A stretch of 31,774 nt of DNA from Blattamonas nauphoetae (lineage: Eukaryota > Preaxostyla > Oxymonadida), in the NCBI GenBank assembly GCA_033064195.1, contig JARBJD010000578.1, positions 1 to 31,774 of the forward strand. Direction: 5' to 3'. Below, piece by piece: positions 21,470 to 31,774 of this stretch. Position 1 is the stretch's first letter. Each line of letters opens with the position of its first letter. The translations under genes and the position numbers were made by a program. Below the pieces are notes generated by a model, which was not told the DNA's origin, made no database searches, and worked only from the letters and a program-made list of their open reading frames with translations.

Positions 21470-21938
21470 ACACGCAAAACTACTATCTTCAAACTATGTG
21501 TTCGCCTCCTCACTGATCTCTCCCTCGCATTCATCTTGCCAAGATATATTTCTCGACAAAAATGGCAATTGTCATGTTCTATTCGAACCATCGGAGTTCA
21601 CTTGACTGATCAAACTCAATGCTAAATTCGCCTTCCGTTCCACTCCCCAACCTCCTGATCTGCCGTCAATCGCCTACTTTCGGATGATACACTGCAGAGT
21701 CGTTTTTTCAGTGGTAACAACTCAAATCCCATCCACCCAACTACACTGCTCATTTTCATGTTCCCAAAATCCCTTCCTGGATGTCAACAACGATCTTCTC
21801 TCCACATTTCGGCTCTCCCTATCATTTATGTCATAAATACTTTTCCCAATCCACTTCTCCTCTCCTCATTCCTTTTCTGGAGCAACCCAAACTCTGACCG
21901 CAGCTGGAAGAGCCAGTTCAGATCCTTCTCCTCTTTCT
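21470..21938. other. Intergenic stretch, nothing recognised
   Basis: No repeat, RNA gene or convincing coding sequence was seen between the hypothetical protein and the next coding-like block. A short plus-strand open frame beginning at 21758 has low-complexity composition. Confidence 0.45.
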
Positions 21939-23696
21939 TTGCCACCAGCCCTCCATTTCCTGATATCCATCCTATTACTGCTCACTGCTACGGGAAACCT
22001 CACCCCATTCTATACCACCAGCATTGACGCATCGCTGGCGAGTGCTCTCCCTCTCTCGTCGATCACAACATGTCCAATCACCCTTCTCGACGTATATCCA
22101 TCCCTTTTCTCCTTCCTCCACAACTATCCCACCCTCGTCTTCTTCTCTCTCCTCCATCCATCAGTGCCCTTCCACCAGTCGGTCAGAGCGAAGGCCAGTG
22201 CCATCAATTCTATCAACTTCCACTCCCAAACCGATGACTTGGGCTCAATTTGACTTCACTCTCTGCCATTCAAATCAGTCGCAAGCGTGTCACCCCGCCA
22301 GGCATCTGAGGCTACCAGTACTTCCCTCTCGTGCTGAGTGTTCTGCAGAGGCTATTTCAGGTGCTTGGTCCACTTCTGACAGCTGTGGAGGAGACGAGCG
22401 CATTCTCCCTCCCCGCTGTGAAGTTCACACTCGCCCAGAAACTGTCGCTGAAGCATCTCTCAATTGAAGCCCAACACCCACCTGCCAACGAGAAGGCCAA
22501 AATAGCGCAAGCTCTGACACTTCTGTTGAAGCAGCCGCCATTCTTCACTTTCTGCTCAAAGAACGAAGAGGTGTCGATGGAATACCGCAAGCTGTATTTG
22601 AAGATGATCACATCTAACACTCGTCGCTTGGACGAGATACCGTCGCGTGAGCCCCTTGTCACTGAACAGCTGCTCATCCCCACCCTTCCCATCTGCACGC
22701 AATCGTCCTCAGCTCGCCCTTCAAGATGGAAACCGTTTTGACGAAAACCAACCACAGTACCCATTGCTTCAGAAGGAGCTGACACACTTTCTCAGACGAA
22801 CGAGGGAAGAGACGAAGAACTGCAGATTGCTGTGTGGCGAGTGATTCACGTGTTCTACCCATGCTCGGTCCTTTTCCTGATGTTGTAGGGAGTACTCATT
22901 CACATGCAAGCATGCACGCCTAGCTGACTCTATCGATAGGTTCGACATTGTGTTCCACGCACCGTCCCGACAAGTATACCCACATATCGCTGAACATCTT
23001 CTCCGACCATAGGATCACGTCGAACATGGCCGATTCTGTCCCACATGTCCAACTGATTCAAGTCAACTCGGTTCTCGTGGAGGTTGTTGCAGAGTTCTGC
23101 GTCGAACTGCTGTCGCAGTTTCCCATTCACACATTCGTCACATCGTCGTCTGAGAATTGTGGGCATGATTCCAGAACAAGTGGTTCAGCTGCAGACACTG
23201 TCGACTGTTATCTGGTTGAAGTCATTGACTACTTCCATCAATCCCTCCTCACCCTCTGCAGCAATCCCCACGCCCTCGACATCAAACCGCTCCACTCGCC
23301 TCTTCCCAATCAGCAACACTTCCTCACTGAACATGCACGCCGAGTTCGAGCTGTTCAACTAGAAACTTCCTTCATTCAGCAATCAAATTCCAAACATGAA
23401 TTTGTTCTCAAAAAGAACACATCCATTGCCTGCCAAACATATCTGATTTTGCCAATATATTCGTGTTTCACCTGACCACAATCTGGATAATGTCAAATGC
23501 AACCAATACCATCACAGATATCGGTGACAACGTCAGCTAGTTCGATTCTGTCATACTCTGGTGCTGGACCTCTACGATCATCTCTGTCTCATCTGGACTC
23601 GTCTCCCTCTCCAAACGCTCCGTTACTCATCTCAGCGATGTTAGATCCGCTTCTATATTCGATCTGTCTGTTGGACGGGCAACACCAGCATTCTCG
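21939..23696 (+). CDS. Possible 5' part of the plus-strand RHB-like gene
   Basis: A plus-strand frame from about 21939 encodes a hydrophobic leader (LHFLISILLLLTATGNL) resembling a signal peptide, followed by Ser/Thr-rich sequence to TGA at 22251-22253. Later frames (22331-22741 with KFTLAQKLSLKHLSIEAQ, and about 23084-23362, where a TAG would read as Gln) keep a coding look without one continuous frame. Location, strand and composition fit the N-terminal part of the beta-helix gene downstream, but the joins could not be placed and no ATG was fixed. The 22742-23040 interval shows nothing convincing. Confidence 0.3.
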
Positions 23697-25301
23697 ATGA
23701 AGGCAGGACCGCCCCTGAATCTGAACACAAAGAGCGACGACTTTAGCGTGGCAAATGTGATTCAACTTGCAGAGCTGGATGGAAGGCGACTTGTTGAGAC
23801 TGGATCGTTCAGGAAAGGTGTCATATGCTCTGTCTGTCTCTGAAACAGGGATACTCCATCATTCATGTCCTGTTCGACACTCATTCTCTGATACTCGACA
23901 CACCTCTCACTCTGAACGAGAAACTGTCAACGGAAGACAAGATTGTGATCATCGCTGGTTCTGTCTCAAACAACCTGACATTGGTGGCTGACGCCTAACT
24001 TGACGTGAAAGCTGGTGAGGTAGATCTGTCTAGCCTGGCCATTATCCTTCCAACACATCTGTCCAAGTCAGTCGTTCCGGAATCATCAACGGGGAAGCTG
24101 CACATAACATCGACATCAGTCATCGAACACTCTGGATCATCATCCACCCCAATAGTGATTCCATCTCCTCTTATCTCTGTGACAGGAGGATCACTGATGA
24201 TTGAGGGAACAGAATCCTCTACAAACATTCAATTTTTTCTAAGGATCAAGTGTGATCAAAACACTCTCAACTAGCAAACCGTCTATGACACTCTCGCACT
24301 GCCACTATCTGAACTGCTCCTCCACCGACAATGGAATGACCTCTCTGGAGGGCGAGAATGGCGGAAAGCTGTTGATGAATTGGGGCACTGACAAACCAAA
24401 TGATTCTGTCGTCGTATTCTGAAATCAATTTGATCCACAGAGTGGTTAGAGACAAATCGAAAAATTGCCTGATTTCATCTTCAGTTCTGACTGTTGATCC
24501 CACACTTGGAGAACATGCTTGTGCGATGCCATCTGTCCCTTGCCCTTCGATTGTTCGCAGCTTGGAGCTGTGCATTCAGACTGAAAAAGACAACACAACG
24601 CCAGCTCTGTGAAAGATCGAAATGCAGACAAACGTGAAGGAATCAACAACACTCGTTGTTGAAGCAGACGAAGTTCTTGTTCTATTTTGGAGGATCGGAA
24701 GAACGATGGGTTGAGTTGACAGATAGAAACCCAACCACACTCGCTCAAACGAGCTGGGTGGGGACATTCAACGTGTCTTCTCCGATTCGAGGAGTGGCAG
24801 TGAACTCAGCCTCGAAAGTGGGAGTTGCTGGATACAACCCGTTCTCGCTTCTGTACGAATGGTACCAACGAGATGGATCGGCGATTGTTGTGTCGAGTGA
24901 GAAGCGTCGGGAAGACCATCCTTTGTGCGGTAAGAGATGTTCTGGCGTGACTGACAGTGAACGAAGGGATGCGATTGACGACACAGAAACAGTCGTTGTA
25001 ATTGGGAAAGGAAGAGTGGATGGGGAAGTTGTGATTGAGAACCGCGCAGTGTGCATTTCTGGAGAGAATGGGAAAGAGGAACACTTTCCGTGTCTCAGTG
25101 CTCGCTGATCTCGTCGTCTTCGACCAAAATGGGACTGTTTGTGATGGATGAGAACTCACTAAACATTAACCATCTGAAACTGGACTCACTTGATATCTCT
25201 TCTTCCCTCTTCATTCTAAACAGAGTAAAGTCTGTCTCTCTCCAAAATGTGGACAAAAAGAAATGCAAACTCGGAGAGCTCATCAGCGGCACCGACGCAA
25301 A
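23697..25301 (+). CDS. Right-handed beta-helix-like protein
   Basis: Plus-strand coding blocks: 23697-23830 (MKAGPPLNLNTKSDDFSVAN), about 23845-24275 (LNEKLSTEDKIVIIAGSVSN), about 24295-24420 (CSSTDNGMTSLEGENGGKLL), 24656-25078 (EERWVELTDRNPTTLAQTSW) and 25117-25301 (LNINHLKLDSLDISSSLFIL). The regular alternation of Leu/Ile/Val strands with Asn/Ser turns fits parallel beta-helix surface proteins. TAA at 23996-23998 is best read as Gln (VADA-Q-LDVKAGE) and the frame runs on for about 90 residues. Frame changes separate the blocks. The last block runs without a stop into the 17 bp and 34 bp arrays, so the original 3' end is replaced or extended by minisatellite. Confidence 0.5.
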
Positions 25302-25424
25302 GGAAGGATCAACACTCAGGAAGGAACAACACTCAGGAAGGAACAACACTCAGGAAGGAACAACACTCAGGAAGGATCAACACTCAGGAAGGATCAACAC
25401 TCAGGAAGGACCATCAAGAAGGAA
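25302..25424. repeat. 17 bp minisatellite, 7 copies
   Basis: Units GGAAGGAACAACACTCA or GGAAGGATCAACACTCA start every 17 bp from 25302 to 25404. The last unit is diverged and leads in phase into the 34 bp array. The AC/TC variants alternate in blocks. It lies directly downstream of the RHB-like frame, which stays open through it. Confidence 0.95.
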
Positions 25425-27057
25425 GGATCGAAGAGGAGAGCGGAACAAAGATGCAAGAGGATCGAAGAGGAGAGCGGAACAAAGATGCAAGAGGATCGAA
25501 GAGGAGAGCGGAACAAAGATGCAAGAGGATCGAAGAGGAGAGCGGAACAAAGATGCAAGAGGATCGAAGAGGAGAGCGGAACAAAGATGCAAGAGGATCG
25601 AAGAGGAGAGCGGAACAAAGATGCAAGAGGATCGAAGAGGAGAGCGGAACAAAGATGCAAGAGGATCGAAGAGGAGAGCGGAACAAAGATGCAAGAGGAT
25701 CGAAGAGGAGAGCGGAACAAAGATGCAAGAGGATCGAAGAGGAGAGCGGAACAAAGATGCAAGAGGATCGAAGAGGAGAGCGGAACAAAGATGCAAGAGG
25801 ATCGAAGAGGAGAGCGGAACAAAGATGCAAGAGGATCGAAGAGGAGAGCGGAACAAAGATGCAAGAGGATCGAAGAGGAGAGCGGAACAAAGATGCAAGA
25901 GGATCGAAGAGGAGAGCGGAACAAAGATGCAAGAGGATCGAAGAGGAGAGCGGAACAAAGATGCAAGAGGATCGAAGAGGAGAGCGGAACAAAGATGCAA
26001 GAGGATCGAAGAGGAGAGCGGAACAAAGATGCAAGAGGATCGAAGAGGAGAGCGGAACAAAGATGCAAGAGGATCGAAGAGGAGAGCGGAACAAAGATGC
26101 AAGAGGATCGAAGAGGAGAGCGGAACAAAGATGCAAGAGGATCGAAGAGGAGAGCGGAACAAAGATGCAAGAGGATCGAAGAGGAGAGCGGAACAAAGAT
26201 GCAAGAGGATCGAAGAGGAGAGCGGAACAAAGATGCAAGAGGATCGAAGAGGAGAGCGGAACAAAGATGCAAGAGGATCGAAGAGGAGAGCGGAACAAAA
26301 GATGCAAGAGGATCGAAGAGGAGAGCGGAACAAAGATGCAAGAGGATCGAAGAGGAGAGCGGAACAAAGATGCAAGAGGATCGAAGAGGAGAGCGGAACA
26401 AAGATGCAAGAGGATCGAAGAGGAGAGCGGAACAAAGATGCAAGAGGATCGAAGAGGAGAGCGGAACAAAGATGCAAGAGGATCGAAGAGGAGAGCGGAA
26501 CAAAGATGCAAGAGGATCGAAGAGGAGAGCGGAACAAAGATGCAAGAGGATCGAAGAGGAGAGCGGAACAAAGATGCAAGAGGATCGAAGAGGAGAGCGG
26601 AACAAAGATGCAAGAGGATCGAAGAGGAGAGCGGAACAAAGATGCAAGAGGATCGAAGAGGAGAGCGGAACAAAGATGCAAGAGGATCGAAGAGGAGAGC
26701 GGAACAAAGATGCAAGAGGATCGAAGAGGAGAGCGGAACAAAGATGCAAGAGGATCGAAGAGGAGAGCGGAACAAAGATGCAAGAGGATCGAAGAGGAGA
26801 GCGGAACAAAGATGCAAGAGGATCGAAGAGGAGAGCGGAACAAAGATGCAAGAGGATCGAAGAGGAGAGCGGAACAAAGATGCAAGAGGATCGAAGAGGA
26901 GAGCGGAACAAAGATGCAAGAGGATCGAAGAGGAGAGCGGAACAAAGATGCAAGAGGATCGAAGAGGAGAGCGGAACAAAGATGCAAGAGGATCGAAGAG
27001 GAGAGCGGAACAAAGATGCAAGAGGATCGAAGAGGAGAGCGGAACAAAGATGCAAGA
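25425..27057. repeat. 34 bp minisatellite, 48 near-identical copies
   Basis: Each unit is two 17 bp halves, GGATCGAAGAGGAGAGC and GGAACAAAGATGCAAGA. Forty-eight units follow with almost no variation; one unit has a single extra A near 26300. All six reading frames are open, and because 34 is not a multiple of 3 the three forward frames encode the same 34-residue repeat in different phases (a Lys/Arg/Glu-rich peptide including KRIEEESGTK). Such uniformity implies recent expansion or homogenisation. Whether any frame is translated is unknown; the beta-helix frame upstream does enter it. Confidence 0.97.
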
Positions 27058-27917
27058 GGATCGAGGAGGTGAGAGCAAACAAGAAGCACAATGATCGAAA
27101 TGAAAGCATACAATCTGAGAACCCCCCTATTCCCCAGATGAATGATTGTTCGAGCCGATTCGAGCCTCCCAAACGCCCTTTCCATGTGTATCTGACTTCT
27201 GGCTACCACAAACCGAATCTCCCCGGCCTTCCCACTTGAAATCCATTTATCTTCATCTCTTCTGCATTGTATGGTCTCAACTCCAAACGTAGATGACTTT
27301 GTCGATCTACTCCAGATAGACATTCGCCTTCCCAAGTAACACTTCGTACTCTAAACACAACTCGTTTCATTTCATTGCAATATATTGTGGTCTGTCAACA
27401 TTTTCGTGAAATGAAGTGATCAACCCAAATGATAAAATGATGTGATCCCAACTTGTGAACGATTGAAAAACTAAACTTTTCCCCCAAGTTCCTGCTTGAT
27501 GAATGTGGGACAATCAGGAATCTGTCAAAAAAAGGAGGAGTCGAGTCTCGAAAAAAAACACCCAATTGACGAACGGAATCCTGTTTTCTTCAGATGAAGA
27601 TACGTAGACGGGAGATGTTCTTGATCTCCACGGATTCTCTCCTTCTGTGAGTAATGTACACGCTTCGACTCATTGAGAAGAACGATGATCCTGTCCAATC
27701 GAAAGTGTCAGGATCGTGACAGGCAAATCGAACTATGCTCTCTCGGTTTCATGGGTGATCGAATTGCTGTCGTTGTACAGACATTGATCAATGGTCTTTG
27801 CTAGAAATGAAAACGATGAGATGATCTTTACCCATTTGTCATGTCAAACAGAGCCTATTCTCCATGAGTTTGAGGTTTGAATCAGTGAAAAGTAAAATTA
27901 TGAAATGTGTCCGAAAT
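27058..27917. other. Gene-poor tail of the large element
   Basis: The frame leaving the array continues about 60 residues (ENPPIPQMNDCSSRFEPPKR) to TGA at about 27237-27239. The remainder is AT-rich, with no recognised gene, repeat or RNA, up to the right terminal repeat. Confidence 0.5.
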
Positions 27918-27987
27918 TTTCAACATGATTAATCAATAAAATAATTTGTTCGGGTTTATGGATAAAACCGGGTTTATCCGGTGACTA
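27918..27987 (-). repeat. Right terminal inverted repeat of the 16.8 kb element
   Basis: Read on the minus strand it begins TAGTCACCGGATAAACCCG and matches 11220-11290 over about 70 bp. It is followed by TCA (27988-27990) and then directly by the right half of dispersed-repeat copy 2. Confidence 0.7.
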
Positions 27988-28240
27988 TCAGAAAAAGGCA
28001 AAGCAAAAATGACACTTTCCATTCATCTTTTTGAGACATCCACTGGCATTGTACTGAACAGAATAGAGACAAAGAGTGTTTGACGAGCAGAGAGAAGGTG
28101 AATTCAGATGAAATGAACGCGTGAAAAGCTGGATTTCCGAATCGGACAAGACCTCTGTCCTCTGTCCTCAAGATTTGATATCTTGTCCGTCCGCTTAACA
28201 TCATAACATCATAATGTGTAGCCACTCTTCACTTGTCCTG
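27988..28240. repeat. Dispersed repeat copy 2, right half
   Basis: TCAGAAAAAGG onward aligns with 3531-3598 and then 6238-6415 of copy 1. That is colinear with copy 1 across both the position of the large insertion and the position of the hAT-like insertion. The 26 bp palindrome of copy 1 is replaced here by a short tandem CATCATAACATCATAA. Confidence 0.75.
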
Positions 28241-29269
28241 TAAGTTTCAGGAATGCAGGAGAGACTTCGCGAACGAAGCCCCGTTTATCGTCCCAATTTA
28301 TAGAAGGAAAATCGATTGGTGGGGCTAATCTTTTTGTTTGGACAAGAGCCGGTTTGCTGGTCGTGATGGTCTTCATGTGAGAAACGCTTTTTCTATCCAA
28401 GAGATCTCACCCTTTCTTCCTCGAGACGAACTTTTTTCACAACGTCTCGCCCATTCTCTGTGAAGCAGTGATGGGTGGCTGTATTCACCCAAGAGTGCCA
28501 GTGATGATGAATAAAGTAAGAATTCACCCTTCATTTCTTGAGATGAACTTTTGAACAATGGTTTGATCTTCACATTCATTTTCGTTTTGATGCTGTCATT
28601 TCTCATCTCTCAGACTATCGCACTCTTGCTTTCTCCGATATTCATATTGGCCTGTTAAGCTGTGTCCAGTCGAGGTGTCAATGTCCAGTCCAATGTCCAG
28701 TCTCCTATTTGGGTCAATATTTTTGACATCATAGAAAAGTTCGAGCCCACATCGAAACCAACCGTCGCCATTCTTTTTTTCAACTTTTCCGGTCTCTCTC
28801 CAATAACTCTTTCAGACCTCAAATAGCTGATTACGAGATTTTTTTTTCAAAATCTTCCCACCAGAAGTCTAATCAGACAGAGAAAAAACAATTGATGGGA
28901 TGATCTTATTGTGGTGGGCGATGTTCTCTCAACTATCGTCCTCACTTCACTAGTTTTGTTTTTTTGAGAGATAGCATTGATGCTGAGATGAAATTAGAAG
29001 GAAATGATATAGATTCAATTAAGATGGTTTGTGATTGAGAGAGATGAAATTGAATCTGTGGTGGATGAATGAGAAGTGTCATTAGAGTGTTGGTTTGGAT
29101 ATTTGGGGTGTGTGGAGGGTTTAGGAGGATGAGTGGAGAATGAGAGATGACGAGAGAGGACATAGGTGAGACGAGGGAGGTGAGTGGTGAGCAAAATAGT
29201 GAGAGGGCTATGAGAAGGAGGACAGGAAAATGGATTGGATAGTCTGATAGCGATAGAGATGAGCGATGG
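28241..29269. other. Unassigned stretch
   Basis: Short open frames on both strands (for example minus 28606-28373) show no motif or convincing composition. A minus-strand frame at 29346-28942 is Ser/Pro/Leu low-complexity and overlaps the degenerate edge of the 30 bp array. No RNA gene or element termini were seen. Confidence 0.45.
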
Positions 29270-31774
29270 ACAATAGTGGCAAATAGGGGTTGACGATGGA
29301 GGGCTGTGGTTGACGATGGAGAGCGGTGGCTGACGATAGAGGGCAATGATGAGCTGTGGTCGACAATGGAGAGCTGTGGTTGACAATGGTGAGCGATGGT
29401 GAGTGTTTGGTGGCGATGGAGAGCGAAGTGGAGTGTTTGGTGGCGATGGAGAGCGAAGTGGAGTGTTTGGTGGCGATGGGGAGCGAACTGGAGTGTTTGG
29501 TGGCGATGGGGAGCGAAGTGGAGTGTTTGGTGGCGATGGGGAGCGAACTGGAGTGTTTGATGGCGATGGAGAGCGATGGTGAGTGTTTGGTGGCGATGGG
29601 GAGCGAAGTGGAGTGTTTGGTGGCGATGGAGAGCGAAGTGGAGTGTTTGGTGGCGATGGAGAGCGAAGTGGAGTGTTTGGTGGCGATGGGGAGCGATGGT
29701 GAGTGTTTGGTGGCGATGGAGAGCGAAGTGGAGTGTTTGGTGGCGATGGAGAGCGAAGTGGAGTGTTTGGTGGCGATGGGGAGCGATGGTGAGTGTTTGG
29801 TGGCGATGGAGAGCGAAGTGGAGTGTTTGGTGGCGATGGAGAGCGAAGTGGAGTGTTTGGTGGCGATGGGGAGCGAAGTGGAGTGTTTGGTGGCGATGGA
29901 GAGCGAAGTGGAGTGTTTGGTGGCGATGGAGAGCGAAGTGGAGTGTTTGGTGGCGATGGGGAGCGAAGTGGAGTGTTTGGTGGCGATGGAGAGCGAAGTG
30001 GAGTGTTTGGTGGCGATGGAGAGCGAAGTGGAGTGTTTGGTGGCGATGGGGAGCGAAGTGGAGTGTTTGGTGGCGATGGAGAGAGATGGTGAGGGTTTGA
30101 TGGCGATGGAGAGCGATGGTGAGTGTTTGGTGGCGATGGAGAGCGAAGTGGAGTGTTTGGTGGCGATGGAGAGCGAAGTGGAGTGTTTGGTGGCGATGGG
30201 GAGCGAAGTGGAGTGTTTGGTGGCGATGGGGAGCGATGGTGAGTGTTTGGTGGCGATGGAGAGCGAAGTGGAGTGTTTGGTGGCGATGGAGGCGAAGTGG
30301 AGTGTTTGGTGGCGATGGGGGCGATGGTGAGTGTTTGGTGGCGATGGAGAGCGAAGTGGAGTGTTTGGTGGCGATGGAGGCGAAGTGGAGTGTTTGGTGG
30401 CGATGGGGAGCGAAGTGGAGTGTTTGGTGGCGATGGAGGCGAAGTGGAGTGTTTGGTGGCGATGGAGGCGAAGTGGAGTGTTTGGTGGCGATGGGGGCGA
30501 AGTGGAGTGTTTGGTGGCGATGGAGAGCGAAGTGGAGTGTTTGGTGGCGATGGAGGCGAAGTGGAGTGTTTGGTGGCGATGGGGGCGAAGTGGAGTGTTT
30601 GGTGGCGATGGAGAGATGGTGAGGTGTTTGGTGGCGATGGAGGCGATGGTGAGTGTTTGGTGGCGATGGAGAGCGAAGTGGGTGTTTGGTGGCGATGGAG
30701 AGCGAAGTGGAGTGTTTGGTGGCGATGGGGGCGAAGTGGAGTGTTTGGTGGCGATGGGGGCGATGGTGAGTGTTTGGTGGCGATGGAGAGCGAAGTGGAG
30801 TGTTTGGTGGCGATGGAGAGCGAAGTGGAGTGTTTGGTGGCGATGGAGGCGAAGTGGGTGTTTGGTGGCGATGGGGGCGATGGTGAGTGTTTGGTGGCGA
30901 TGGAGGCGAAGTGGAGTGTTTGGTGGCGATGGAGGCGAAGTGGAGTGTTTGGTGGCGATGGAGAGCGAAGTGGAGTGTTTGGTGGCGATGGGGAGCGATG
31001 GTGAGTGTTTGGTGGCGATGGAGGCGAAGTGGAGTGTTTGGTGGCGATGGAGAGCGAAGTGGAGTGTTTGGTGGCGATGGAGGCGAAGTGGAGTGTTTGG
31101 TGGCGGTGGAGGCGAAGTGGGTGTTTGGTGGCGATGGGGAGCGAAGTGGAGTGTTTGGTGGCGATGGGGAGCGATGGTGAGTGTTTGAGAGTGGCGATGG
31201 AGGCGAAGTGGGTGTTTGGTGGCGATGGAGGCGAAGTGGAGTGTTTGGTGGCGATGGAGAGCGATGGTGAGTGTTTGGTTGGTGGCGATGGGGGGGCGAA
31301 GTGGAGTGTTTGGTGGCGATGGAGGCAGAAGTGGAGTGTTTGGTGGCGATGGGGAGCGATGGTGAGTGTTTGGTGGCGATGGGGAGCGAAGTGGAGTGTT
31401 TGGTGGCGATGGAGAGCGAAGTGGAGTGTTTGGTGGCGATGGGGAGCGAAGTGGGTGTTTGGTGGCGATGGAGAGGCGAAGTGGAGTGTTTGGTGGCGAT
31501 GGAGAGCGAAGTGGAGTGTTTGGTGGCGATGGGGAGGCAGAAGTGGAGTGTTTGGTGGCGATGGAGAGAGATGAGTGAGGGTTTGATGGCGATGGAGAGA
31601 TGGTAGGGGTTTGGTGGCGATGGAGAGCGATGGTGAGTGTTTTGGTGGCGATGGAGGCGAAGTGGAGTGTTTGGTGGCGATGGGAGGCGAAGTGGAGTGT
31701 TTGGTGGCGATGGAGGCGAAGTGGGTGTTTGGTGGCGATGGGGAGGCGAAGTGGAGTGTTTGGTGGCGATGGGG
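29270..31774. repeat. 30 bp minisatellite running off the right edge
   Basis: The unit core is GTGTTTGGTGGCGATGGAGA followed by GCGAAGTGGA. About 29400-30290 is strictly 30 bp (roughly 30 units), with two alternating variants (GCGAAGTG or GCGATGGT; GGAGA or GGGGA). From 30290 to the window end, units of 27-30 bp and single-base indels are frequent (roughly 50 units). The left edge (29270-29395) is a degenerate ~21 bp form (GTGGTTGACGATGGAGAGC). In the regular part the frame is open with a 10-residue repeat, VECLVAMESE, but I do not call a gene. Confidence 0.95.

Larger units (their letters stand above)
11220..27987. mobile_element. Giant TIR-bounded element or nested composite, 16,768 bp
   Basis: The left terminus begins TAGTGCCCGGATAAACCCG. 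The right terminus, read on the minus strand, begins TAGTCACCGGATAAACCCG. Alignment by eye continues for about 70 bp at roughly 80% identity with one gap, including a repeated ATAAACYCGAWCAAATT block. TCA flanks both sides (11217-11219 and 27988-27990). The outer flanks are the two halves of one dispersed-repeat copy, split exactly where copy 1 reads TAGTCAGAAAA, so this is an insertion rather than chance inverted repeats. Contents: a dynein-like gene, a ZNF598-like gene with a nested MITE, a DDE-type transposase-like gene, an RHB-like gene and minisatellites. The superfamily is unknown: a 3 bp duplication occurs in PIF/Harbinger and CACTA elements, but the termini match neither clearly. No viral structural gene was seen. 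Confidence 0.6.

Noticed and set aside
25051-27335. Long open frames of 550-670 residues on both strands across the 34 bp array
   Set aside because: They are products of a stop-free repeat; all frames are open by construction. Only the link to the upstream beta-helix frame is noted.
11220-27987. Polinton or other virus-like interpretation of the large element
   Set aside because: Size and inverted termini alone would allow it, but no DNA polymerase, integrase of retroviral type, packaging ATPase, protease or capsid gene was recognised, and the duplication is 3 bp rather than 6.
28942-29346. Minus-strand frame of 134 residues
   Set aside because: Ser/Pro/Leu low-complexity sequence overlapping the degenerate edge of the 30 bp array.
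29356-31606. Open frames encoding VECLVAMESE or WWRWRAKWSV repeats
   Set aside because: Pure minisatellite translation with no unique flanking coding sequence; several frames are open at once and indels break them in the right part.
1-31774. tRNA or rRNA genes, including suppressor-type tRNA-Gln
   Set aside because: No cloverleaf-like or rRNA-like sequence was noticed; the tRNAs needed for the code must lie elsewhere.

Overview
The window looks like nuclear DNA of a protist. It has tandem minisatellites at both ends, several kinds of TIR-bounded DNA transposon, long genes almost without introns, and fragments resembling the right-handed beta-helix (RHB) surface proteins that are abundant in oxymonads. 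The key to reading it is the genetic code. In at least five separate genes TAA and TAG lie inside otherwise continuous coding sequence where glutamine fits, while TGA ends the credible frames. This is the hexamitin/ciliate/oxymonad-type code (UAR = Gln), and with the RHB genes it points to an oxymonad of the Streblomastix/Blattamonas sort; the lineage is inference. Read with the standard code, most genes here look falsely broken. Further frame changes fall mainly on homopolymer runs of 4-7 bases, so long-read indel errors are a serious alternative to real decay.

Layout. 1-430: a degenerate ~20-24 bp minisatellite. 553-2870 (minus): an RHB-like gene split by a 323 bp mariner-type MITE (1921-2243, TA duplication). 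2850-3598 plus 6238-6480: copy 1 of a dispersed, palindrome-rich repeat. It is split by a 2631 bp hAT-like element (3599-6229, 8 bp duplication ATTCTCTG) whose only visible gene encodes a cysteine-rich/coiled-coil protein. 6744-9991 (minus): a large unidentified protein. 10480-11219 plus 27988-28240: copy 2 of the dispersed repeat, split by a 16,768 bp insertion with ~70 bp inverted termini (about 80% alike by eye) and a TCA duplication.

Inside that large insertion (11220-27987), in order, lie: minus-strand sequence of unknown kind; a dynein-heavy-chain-like gene (minus); a ZNF598/Hel2-like gene (minus) interrupted by an 879 bp foldback MITE whose removal restores the frame; a DDE-type transposase-like gene (plus); an RHB-like gene (plus) running into a 17 bp and then a 48-copy 34 bp minisatellite; and a short gene-poor tail. 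The most economical reading is a giant DNA transposon, or a nested composite, that carries host-type genes and possibly its own transposase. No capsid, DNA polymerase or packaging gene was recognised.

28241-29269 holds nothing recognisable. 29270-31774 is a 30 bp minisatellite that runs off the window. No tRNA, rRNA or CRISPR array was seen. Gene functions are read by eye from motifs; no database search was possible.
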